From: Nocardiopsis_B sediminis
GTDB lineage: Bacteria > Actinomycetota > Actinomycetes > Streptosporangiales > Streptosporangiaceae
Direction of reading: 5' to 3'
DNA length: 64,000 nucleotides
Assembly (NCBI RefSeq): GCF_042650565.1
Contig: NZ_JBHSBH010000005.1
Span: 1 to 64,000 of the forward strand
Shown here: positions 27,146 through 34,172 of the stretch, piece after piece
Numbering within the stretch: the stretch's first letter is position 1
Layout: the number at the start of each line of letters is the position of its first letter
Notes under the pieces: model-generated
What the model was told of the DNA's origin: nothing
Databases searched by the model: none
The model's input: the letters and a program-made list of their open reading frames with translations, nothing else
Position numbers and translations under genes: made by a program

Positions 27146-27903
27146 GAGAGGGTCCCTAGCGCTTCCAGTGAGTGCGTGACCGGCAGTGACTCCGCCATTG
27201 CGGACGTGTACAGCGCCGTGATCCGATCGTGCGTATCGGGTTGGTGCACAACGTTACCGTCAGCGTGATCGCTGACGACCGCGAGCTCCCCGGATCGCAG
27301 CGTGAAGATCATCAAGGGTGACGACGGAACCAAAAGGGTCGTCCCCTCCGGGACCAAGTGAAGGATCACGCGGTCGGTCGCGACCCAAGCTCGAAGATGC
27401 TCGACCTGCCTGGCGCGGACCTTGTCAGGGAGACCCGCCACCGCAGAGATAGGGAACACGGCGGTCACCTGCAATTCTTCAAGCTCCGTCAGGCGCTCGC
27501 ATCGAAGCGCGACCAGCTTCTCCAGCTCCGCCGGAGGGACGAGCGGTTGTCCCGCACGGAACACGAGCCTTGCGTACTCCGGACACTGGAGATAGCCGGG
27601 AACCAGGGACGGAGTGACGATCGAGAGCTGCCACGCGGCTCGTTCGATGGAGTCAAAATCACGTGCCCACTCCCAAAGAACGGCACCCTTAGTGGATCGT
27701 CGCCACGCTGCCATGAGTTCCCCATGGGCCTCAAGAGCAGCGTCCAAGCGCTCCGCGTTATCCCGTTTCGGCAGCAGCCCACCCTTTTCCCACCTGTTCA
27801 CGCTGGACGCCGCGGCACCGCTCCGGGATGCAAGTTGAAGCTGTGTCAGCCCCGCCAATTCTCGGAACCGAGTGAGGGCTTCAGAGAAGAGAGTCGAAGT
27901 CAT
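27142..27903 (-). CDS. XRE-family regulator with DUF5753 domain
   Basis: 253 residues. The HTH (FRELAGLTQLQLASRSGAAASSVNRWEKG, cited in part: AGLTQLQLASRSGAA) occupies residues 10-65. The rest matches DUF5753, including VPGYLQCPEYARLVF and VHLVPEG-like ILHLVPEGTTLLV. G+C is visibly lower than in neighbouring genes, a frequent trait of these regulators. It overlaps the DUF397 gene by ATGA. It is at the head of the minus-strand run XRE-DUF397-membrane protein, with DsbA-VKOR after a 140-bp gap. Confidence 0.93.
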   Translation of the reverse strand: MTSTLFSEALTRFRELAGLTQLQLASRSGAAASSVNRWEKGGLLPKRDNAERLDAALEAHGELMAAWRRSTKGAVLWEWARDFDSIERAAWQLSIVTPSLVPGYLQCPEYARLVFRAGQPLVPPAELEKLVALRCERLTELEELQVTAVFPISAVAGLPDKVRARQVEHLRAWVATDRVILHLVPEGTTLLVPSSPLMIFTLRSGELAVVSDHADGNVVHQPDTHDRITALYTSAMAESLPVTHSLEALGTLS

Positions 27904-28090
27904 TCCCGCATGCTAGTCGAGGAATTCCATGATCGTGCGTGAAATTCCAAAATTCGATCGATCACTGTGGATTCGCTGAGGTCGTCGCCACCCTGGCTGT
28001 GGGCGACCCGCCGAAATCGGCCCGGCGCCCCGAACACGCCGCCCCGGCGTCACCGACACGCACGGAGCGGCTGGAAGGGTGGACCGTCAC

Positions 28091-28381
28091 GTGATCTCCA
28101 ACGTCCAGCAGATCACCATGCCCGAACTCCGCGAGTGGGCGGCGGAACGCGGCGTCGAGATCGTCGAACTCGATTCCCCGGACCTCTGCGGCAACCGGAT
28201 CTTCTCCGCCACCCACCAGCACGAGACGCGCATCGCGAAAGTGCCCGCGAATGAAGCACCGGCGGTGCGCGCCGCGTGGAATGAGCGCCTTTATCGGGAA
28301 CTATCCGCGATGTCTGATATCGAACTACGCAGATACATCTTCCGCCGGTCCGTCTACCGATACCCCGGCCCGCAGACCTAG
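28091..28381 (+). CDS. Small hypothetical protein
   Basis: About 96 residues from GTG 28091 (GTG 28079 would add four; GGAAGG lies at 28073-28078). It contains MPELREWAAERGVEIVELD and RRYIFRRSVYRYPGPQT. The codon bias looks genuine (high GC3), and the protein is soluble and charged. I do not recognise a family. It is divergent from the XRE/DUF5753 regulator across about 190 bp, so it could be a target of it. Confidence 0.55.
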   Translation: MISNVQQITMPELREWAAERGVEIVELDSPDLCGNRIFSATHQHETRIAKVPANEAPAVRAAWNERLYRELSAMSDIELRRYIFRRSVYRYPGPQT

Positions 28382-28484
28382 TCACCGCGTCATTCCCTCG
28401 TCAATGGGTTTGATCGCCGCTGCACGGATCATGGTGGCGGTGTGGGCGGTCCGCGCCCCCTCGACTATCGACGAGGAGTACCGC

Positions 28485-29258
28485 ATGCCCCGCAGACGTC
28501 CTTCGGTGCAGGCACCCGGCTTTCCCGCGTGGGCGGCTCCCCGCATGGGTTCGCTGAGCGAGCTGGACGCGGTGGTGGCCACCTGCCGGGCGTGCCCGCG
28601 CCTGGTGGCGTGGCGGGAGGAGACGGCCCGGGTCAAACGCAGGGCGTTCCGGGACTGGGAGTACTGGGCGCGGCCGGTGCCCGGGTTCGGCCCGGCGGAC
28701 GCGTCGCTGGCGGTCGTCGGGCTGGCGCCGGCCGCGCACGGCGGCAACCGCACGGGACGCGCCTTCACCGGCGACCCGGCCGGTGATGCCCTGTACGCCG
28801 CCCTGTTCGATGCCAGGCTGGCCTCCCAGCCACAGGCCACGCACCGCGACGACGGGATGGTGCTGTACGGGGTTCGGATCACCGCGCCGGTGCACTGCGC
28901 TCCCCCGGACAACCGGCCCACCACGGCCGAACGCGACACCTGCCGTCCGTGGCTCGCCCGCGAGCTGGAGCTGCTGGGCCCGACCCTGCGGGCGGTCATG
29001 GTCCTCGGCGCATTCGCCTGGCAGGCGCTGCTGCCCGTGCTGGCCGACGCCGGCTGGCGGCTGCCCAGGCCGCGCCCGGCCTTCGGGCACGGCGCCGAAG
29101 CGCTGGCCGCCGATCCGCAGGGCGAGCGCGACGTGTGCCTGATCGGCAGCTACCACCCCAGCCAGCGCAACATGTCCACGCACACCCTCACCCCCGCCAT
29201 GCTCCGCGACGTGGTGCGCCGCGCCGCCGAGGTCGCGGAGCTGCCGGTCCGCCCCTGA
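28485..29258 (+). CDS. Type 5 uracil-DNA glycosylase (UDGb family)
   Basis: 257 residues. It removes uracil and other deaminated bases from DNA. The Fe-S-cluster cysteine pattern is visible: CRACPRLVAW, then HCAPPDNRPTTAERDTC. The active-site motifs are GLAPAAHGGNRTGRAFTG and, near the C-terminus, GSYHPSQRNMST. ATG 28485 is preceded by GAGGAG (28473-28478). The longer frame from 28251 overlaps the preceding gene and is not used. Confidence 0.9.
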   Translation: MPRRRPSVQAPGFPAWAAPRMGSLSELDAVVATCRACPRLVAWREETARVKRRAFRDWEYWARPVPGFGPADASLAVVGLAPAAHGGNRTGRAFTGDPAGDALYAALFDARLASQPQATHRDDGMVLYGVRITAPVHCAPPDNRPTTAERDTCRPWLARELELLGPTLRAVMVLGAFAWQALLPVLADAGWRLPRPRPAFGHGAEALAADPQGERDVCLIGSYHPSQRNMSTHTLTPAMLRDVVRRAAEVAELPVRP

Positions 29259-29289
29259 GAGCGCCGCCGCCGATCCCCTCCTCGTCGCC

Positions 29290-29320
29290 TCTGCCCGGGG
29301 CAGATCTCCGCAGGGCAGAA
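29290..29320 (+). promoter_or_regulatory. PopR-like operator upstream of the clpP pair
   Basis: TCTGCC-CGG-GGCAGA is a perfect dyad (29290-29304), followed by an extra half-site GGCAGAA (29314-29320). It lies about 110 nt upstream of the first clpP. The arrangement matches the TTCTGCC-3N-GGCAGAA type palindrome recorded for PopR control of clpP3-clpP4 in Streptomyces. Confidence 0.7.
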
Positions 29321-29414
29321 ACCGTGGCCCGCACCCCGCCGGCGGACGCAGGGTGGAGTCACCGGCCGCGGCGGACGGGCGTCCGCCGCCAGGGGGCCGG
29401 GCGAGGAGGAAGAG

Positions 29415-30095
29415 ATGCTCTCGGAAGTTCGGGGAATGGCCGCGGAGACCGCCGCGGCCGCGTCCCTCGATGATCAGATCGCGTCGCGGCTGCTGCACGG
29501 CCGCACCGTCGTCTTGGGCACCCAGGTCGACGACGCCGTGGCCAACCGCATCAGCGGCCAGATGCTGCTGCTCGCCGAAGAGGACCCCAAGCGCGACATC
29601 CTGCTGCTCATCAACAGCCCGGGCGGGTCCATCACCGCCGGCATGGCGATCTACGACACCATGCGGTTCATCCCCAACGACGTGGCCACCCTGGTCATGG
29701 GGTCGGCGTACAGCATGGGCCAGTTCCTGCTGTGCGTGGGCACCCACGGCAAGCGCTACAGCCTGCCCAACGCCCGGATCATGATGCACCAGCCCTCCGG
29801 CGGGCTCCAGGGCACCGCCGCCGACATCGCGATCCAGGCGGAGAACCTCGACTACACCAAGAAGACGATGCAGCGCCTGATCGCCGAGCACACCGGGCAG
29901 AGCGTGCAGACGGTCGCCGAGGACCAGCGCCGCGACCGGTGGTTCACGGCGGAGCAGGCCAAGGAGTACGGGTTCGTCGACAAGGTGGTCCAGAGCGCCG
30001 CCGACATCGGCGGGGAGGCCGCCCGCCGGTTCGGGTTCGGCCGGCCCGACGGGGGCCTGGGGCTGCGCGGAGCAGGGAAGGGGACGGCGGAATGA
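29415..30095 (+). CDS. clpP: ATP-dependent Clp protease proteolytic subunit (ClpP3-like)
   Basis: 226 residues. The serine-protease triad is intact: S100 in GSAYSMGQF, H125 in ARIMMHQPSGG and D174 in RRDRWFTAEQAKEYGFVD. It forms the first gene of a two-clpP operon, and its stop overlaps the second start (ATGA). In Streptomyces the clpP3-clpP4 pair is a backup protease induced when ClpP1/ClpP2 is lost. That role is inferred from the adjacent PopR-like gene and operator. Confidence 0.95.
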   Translation: MLSEVRGMAAETAAAASLDDQIASRLLHGRTVVLGTQVDDAVANRISGQMLLLAEEDPKRDILLLINSPGGSITAGMAIYDTMRFIPNDVATLVMGSAYSMGQFLLCVGTHGKRYSLPNARIMMHQPSGGLQGTAADIAIQAENLDYTKKTMQRLIAEHTGQSVQTVAEDQRRDRWFTAEQAKEYGFVDKVVQSAADIGGEAARRFGFGRPDGGLGLRGAGKGTAE

Positions 30096-30703
30096 GCGGG
30101 ACCTACACGGTGCCGACCGTGGTCGAGCGGCGGCCGGACGGGGAGCGCGCCTTCGACGTGTTCAGCCGGCTGCTGTCGGAGCGGATCATCTTCATCGGCA
30201 CGAGCATCGACGACGGCGTCGCCAACGTGGTCATGGCGCAGCTGCTGCACCTGGACCACGAGAGCTCCGACACCGACATCCAGCTCTACATCAACTCGCC
30301 GGGCGGCTCGACCACGGCGCTGACCGCCATCTACGACACCATGCAGTTCGTCAAGGCGGACGTGGCCACCGTGTGCATGGGCCAGGCCGCGTCGGCGGCG
30401 GCGGTCCTGCTGGCCGCGGGCGCGCCGGGCAAGCGGGCGATGCTCCCGCACGCGCGGGTGCTGCTGCACCAGCCCTACACGGAGGCCCGCGGCGAGACCG
30501 CGGACCTGGAGATCGAGGCGGCGGAGATCATGCGGGTCCGCGCCCAGATCGAGGAGATCCTGTCCCTGCACACCGGCCAGAGCACGGAGCGGCTGCGCGA
30601 GGACACCGACCGCGACAAGATCTTCACCGCCCAGCAGGCAAAGGAGTACGGCCTGGTCGACGGCTTCGTCACCTCCCGGCTGCCGGCCGCCCGGGCGTCC
30701 TGA
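30092..30703 (+). CDS. clpP: ATP-dependent Clp protease proteolytic subunit (ClpP4-like)
   Basis: 203 residues, second member of the operon (ATGA overlap with the first). Catalytic S101 (GQAASAAAV), H126 (VLLHQPYTEA) and D175 (TDRDKIFTAQQAKEYG) are present. The hydrophobic run after the serine (AASAAAVLLAAG) differs from the usual AASMGA. Like the ClpP3-type gene it should form a mixed ring with its partner. Confidence 0.95.
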   Translation: MSGTYTVPTVVERRPDGERAFDVFSRLLSERIIFIGTSIDDGVANVVMAQLLHLDHESSDTDIQLYINSPGGSTTALTAIYDTMQFVKADVATVCMGQAASAAAVLLAAGAPGKRAMLPHARVLLHQPYTEARGETADLEIEAAEIMRVRAQIEEILSLHTGQSTERLREDTDRDKIFTAQQAKEYGLVDGFVTSRLPAARAS

Positions 30704-30723
30704 CCACCGATCCGGGCTCGTGG

Positions 30724-30764
30724 CGTGTGCGGGGCGGTCCGTCCATCGGGCCGCCCCGCACACG
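30724..30764. terminator. Terminator between clpP operon and popR-like gene
   Basis: An 18-bp stem (30724-30741 / 30747-30764, one G-U pair) with a 5-nt loop sits 20 nt after the clpP4-like stop and converges with the regulator gene. Confidence 0.85.
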
Positions 30765-30837
30765 GGCCGACGGTCGTTGGCGCGCGGCCGCACGGGGCAC
30801 CGCCCGCCGGACGGACACGGCCGGGACGTGCCGCTGG

Positions 30838-31239
30838 TCAGGCGGCGAGCATGAGGGCCTGCGGACCGCCGAAGGAGCGCGACGCGGCGGGCCCGGGCGC
30901 GGCCATGGGGGCCGGCGCAACGGGGGCCATCTCCAGGTGGAGGCAGTCGAGCAGGTCGATCAGGCGCAGGCCTAGGGCGCGGTGGATCGCCGCGAGCACC
31001 TCGGAGGAGGGCTCCTTGCGGCCGCGCTCGATCTCCGACAGGTAGGGCAGCGACACCTGGGCGGCGTCGGCGACGTCGCGCAGGGTCCGGCCCTGCTCCA
31101 GGCGGATCCGGCGCAGCGCGGCACCGACGAGGTCGCGCATCAGCGGGTCGCCGGCGGCGCCGTGGTCCGGCTGCGGCGCGCGGGGGACGGGGCGCAGGAC
31201 GGGCTCGTCGGGGACGGCTCTCAGGACGGGCTCGTGCAT
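30838..31239 (-). CDS. PopR/ClgR-like XRE transcriptional regulator with C-terminal degron
   Basis: 133 residues from ATG 31239 (GGAGGA upstream). A short XRE helix-turn-helix sits at about 40-95 (LEQGRTLRDVADAAQVSLPY ... EIERGRKEPSS), nearly identical in style to ClgR/PopR. The protein ends SFGGPQALMLAA: a terminal Ala-Ala is known to be essential for ClpP-dependent degradation of PopR and ClgR. It lies convergent to the two clpP genes, whose promoter region has a matching palindrome. The likely circuit is repression of clpP3/clpP4 until the housekeeping ClpP fails to degrade it. Confidence 0.88.
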   Translation of the reverse strand: MHEPVLRAVPDEPVLRPVPRAPQPDHGAAGDPLMRDLVGAALRRIRLEQGRTLRDVADAAQVSLPYLSEIERGRKEPSSEVLAAIHRALGLRLIDLLDCLHLEMAPVAPAPMAAPGPAASRSFGGPQALMLAA

Positions 31240-31315
31240 GTCTTCCTCCGCTGCCGGTCGGCGGTGCCGATGGTCGTATCCACCTTCACCGTAATGCGGG
31301 ACGGCCACCGCCACC

Positions 31316-31332
31316 ATGCGCAGGCGGCGCAT
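31316..31332 (-). promoter_or_regulatory. ATGCGC-N5-GCGCAT dyad upstream of the popR-like gene
   Basis: A perfect inverted repeat with 6-bp arms lies about 80 nt upstream of the regulator start, and TTCTGC follows immediately. It could be an auto-operator or a ClgR-type site; the binder is inferred. Confidence 0.4.
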
Positions 31333-31466
31333 TCTGCGCCCGGCATAATGCCCGCCGATCACCGGTGTGCGGAGGTACCGGCCCTCTCCGGCAACGCCAC
31401 CGCTTAGCGGCGCCGGCCCCTGCCACGGTGACGCCACCACCCCGTTCGGGGCCGACGGCGACCGGG

Positions 31467-32790
31467 TCACACCCCCTTGGCCGCGGTGGGCTCTTCCGCC
31501 GCCGTCGCCTCCTCCTGCTCCTGCTCTTGCTCCTGCTTCTCCTTCTCTTTCCGGTTCGCCGCCGCGCGGGTCTCGGGGCTGCGTCGGGGGGCAGGGGGGC
31601 CGTGGCGCTCCAGGAGGACGCGCTCGTAGCGCTCCTCGGTCTGGCGGGCGATGAGCGGCCAGGTGTAGCGGGCCATCGCGCGGTCGGCGGCGGCGATGCC
31701 GTAGCTCTCCTTGAGCACCGGGTCGGCCAGCAGGGTCCGCAGCCAGAACGCGAGCGCGCGCGGGTCGTCGGGCGGAACGAGGCGGCCGGTGACGTCCTGG
31801 ATCATGGTGTCGCGGTGCCCGCCGACGTTGGAGGCGATGACCGGGACGCCGCAGGCCATGGCCTCCACGGTGGCCATGCCGAACGGCGTGTACCAGGGCA
31901 CGTTGACGAGCAGGTCGGCCGAGCGCAGCAGCGCCGGGACCTCGGCGCGGGCGATCCTGCCGACGAACCGCACGCGGTCGGCCACGCCCGCCCGGTCGGC
32001 GACGCCGCGCAGCCGCGCCACGTCGGGGTCGCGGTCCAGGTCAGCGGCCGGCGGGCCGCCCGCGATGACGAGGTCGGTGTCGTAGACGATGGGCATCGCC
32101 CGGATGACGGTGTCGATGCCTCCACGCGGGCCCAGGCCGCCGAGGCAGAGGATGCGGGCCTGGTCGCCGCGGGCCGCGGCGGGGCCGTCGGGGCGGAACA
32201 GGCCGGTGTCGATGCCGAGGGGAACGACCTCGATCCGGTCGCCGGGCACCCCCCACGATCTCAGCTCACGGCGCTCCTCGACCGAGGTGGCGATCACGCG
32301 CGCGCAGGCGAGCGCGATGGTGCGCTCGGCCTCGGCGCGCTCCGCCGACGGTGCCTCGGCGCCGGTGTCGGGGCGGCGCCCGGCCGACGCCAGGGTGTGG
32401 AAGGTCTGCACGAACGGGATGCCGGTGTCGGCGGTGCCGCGCAGGGCCGCCATGCCGCTGGTCCAGGAGTGCGCGTGGACGATGTCGGGCCGTTCGCGGG
32501 CCAGGTCGTCGGCGAGCCACTCACCGAAGGCGGGCACGTGCTCGGCCAGCCCGTCNNNNNNNNNNNNNNNNNNNNNNNNNNNNNNNNACGCGGCGGACGC
32601 GTACGCCCGGGGCCGCCCCGGTCTCGGCGGCGTCCTTGGCGCGGGCGCGGCGGGTGTAGACGATGACGTCGTGCCCGCGTTCGCCCAGCGCGCGCGACAG
32701 CTCGGCGACGTGCAGGCTCAGCCCGCCGGTGTCCTTGCCCGCGAGAGCGGCGTGCGGGTCGGCGTGTCCGGAAACCATCGCGATCTTCAA
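31467..32790 (-). CDS. Family 4 glycosyltransferase (MshA/GlgM-like; interrupted by an assembly gap)
   Basis: Starts at TTG 32790 (AGGAGG eight bases upstream; MKIAMVSGHADPHAALAG). The N-terminal Rossmann part has GKDTGGLSLHVAELSRALG, then 32 N. The C-terminal half has the donor site: LRSADLLVNVPWYTPFGMAT and MACGVPVIASNVGGHRDTM. It is a GT-B glycosyltransferase resembling D-inositol-3-phosphate glycosyltransferase and related Streptomyces enzymes. The C-terminus bears an odd Gln/Glu/Lys-rich tail (KEKEKQEQEQEQEEA). The two halves are in different frames across the N run, so the gap length is wrong. About 440 residues. Confidence 0.85.
32556..32587. other. Assembly gap (32 N) inside glycosyltransferase gene
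   Basis: The flanking coding frames differ by one base, so the real length is not 32. Confidence 0.95.
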
Positions 32791-33128
32791 CCGCGCCACC
32801 TCCTGGCGTAAGCGGTCCCATCGGCCGTGGAACCGGGCGAGCACATACCTCTGTGGTCGGGCCCGTGCGGCCGGGCCGCGCGGCGGCGCCGGGCACCCGG
32901 TCCCGGGCCGGGACCGTCGCCGATCCGCCGGCCGGCCGGGCCGGCGCGGCCGGTGCCCGTGGCCCGGACCCGCCGGGTGGCGGCCGGGCGGACACACGGC
33001 CTCGGACGCCCCGTGCGCGAAGCCGCCGCCCGGCCTGCGGCCGCAACGGTCACAGCCACCGAAACCACAGGTCAGCGGCGTCGACCCCACTAGATCCGAC
33101 TATAGTTACCCAGGGTGATGATTCCGGT
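32791..33128. other. Intergenic region between glycosyltransferase and Rieske genes
   Basis: GC-rich, no gene recognised. A TATAGT -10-like hexamer (33101-33106) in an AT-richer patch is the best candidate promoter for the plus-strand Rieske gene; its -35 is poor. Confidence 0.4.
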
Positions 33129-33212
33129 ATGCCCGATGGTGTTCCGCGGGTCGCGTCCGGCGCGGGGGCGCGCGGTTCGGTTGCGCACGACGGGGTAGCC
33201 GCCCGCGCATGA
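33129..33212 (+). CDS. Possible 27-residue leader peptide
   Basis: A small frame from ATG 33129 ends in TGA that overlaps the ATG of the Rieske gene (ATGA). The peptide is Ala/Gly/Val-rich (MPDGVPRVASGAGARGSV). Its role could be translational coupling; it may also be chance. Confidence 0.3.
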   Translation: MPDGVPRVASGAGARGSVAHDGVAARA

Positions 33213-34138
33213 AAATCGGAGACGCCATCCGCCGTATCGAACGCTCCGCCAGGCTCGACCCCGTCGCGGCGTTCGCCCGTTCCCTGATCCGCCGTGTGCC
33301 GCCCGGGCGCGCGGCGGACACGTTGCACGGTGTGGACCTGGGCCACCCGATGCACCCGCTGCTGGTGCAGGTGCCCATCGGCGCCTGGATGTCGGCGACC
33401 GTGCTGGACCTGTTCCCCGGCACCCGCCGGCCCGCGCTCGGGCTGATCGACCTCGGGGTGGCCGCCGCGCTGCCGGCGATGGCGGCCGGGGCGCTGGACT
33501 TCGCCGAGCAGCATCCGCGCCAGCAGCGCGTGGGCATGGTGCACGCCGTCAGCGCCAAGTGCGGTGTCCTGCTCTATGCCGCCTCTGCGGTGGCCCGGCA
33601 CCGCGGCCGCCAGGGCTGGGGCAAGGCCCTGGGGTTCGCGGGGATGGGCATGGTGGGCGTCGCCGGAATGCTGGGCGCCCACATCGCCTACAGCCTGAAC
33701 GGCGGTGTCAGCCACACCGAGCAGGACCGCGACCTGCTGCCCGAGGGCTGGCACGACCTGGGGCCGCTGGACGACTTCGCCGAGGACACGCCCGTGCGCC
33801 GGGTGGTGGGCGGGGTGCCGGTCGTGGTCGTGCGCTCCGACCAGGACGTCCGGGTGCTCACCGAGGCCTGTAGCCACCTCGGCGGCCCGCTGTCCGACGG
33901 CACCGTCGCCGAGGGGTGCATCACCTGCCCCTGGCACGGCAGCACGTTCCGGATGGCGGACGGGTCGGTCGTGCACGGCCCCGCGACGTCGCCGCAGACG
34001 GTCCTGGAGACCCTGGTGGTCGACGGGGTGGTGAGCGTGCGCCGGCCCGACCACGGCTCCGCGCCGCACCACGGCACCGAGATCCCGCACCCGCGCGCCG
34101 CCGAGACCATGCCGACCGGACCGACCGGCCTGGCCTGA
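33209..34138 (+). CDS. DUF2231-Rieske [2Fe-2S] fusion protein
   Basis: 309 residues. The N-terminal DUF2231 membrane domain (HPMHPLLVQVPIGAWMSATV, with about four helices) is followed by a Rieske domain (about 185-285). The Rieske ligands are complete: CSHLGGPLSDG then CITCPWHGSTF. The protein is a membrane-bound electron-transfer protein of unknown partner; DUF2231-Rieske fusions are common in actinomycetes. ATG 33209 is taken, with a possible upstream leader peptide. Confidence 0.9.
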   Translation: MKIGDAIRRIERSARLDPVAAFARSLIRRVPPGRAADTLHGVDLGHPMHPLLVQVPIGAWMSATVLDLFPGTRRPALGLIDLGVAAALPAMAAGALDFAEQHPRQQRVGMVHAVSAKCGVLLYAASAVARHRGRQGWGKALGFAGMGMVGVAGMLGAHIAYSLNGGVSHTEQDRDLLPEGWHDLGPLDDFAEDTPVRRVVGGVPVVVVRSDQDVRVLTEACSHLGGPLSDGTVAEGCITCPWHGSTFRMADGSVVHGPATSPQTVLETLVVDGVVSVRRPDHGSAPHHGTEIPHPRAAETMPTGPTGLA

Positions 34139-34172
34139 CCGCCGATTCCTCCGGGCCGGCCATCGGTGTCCG

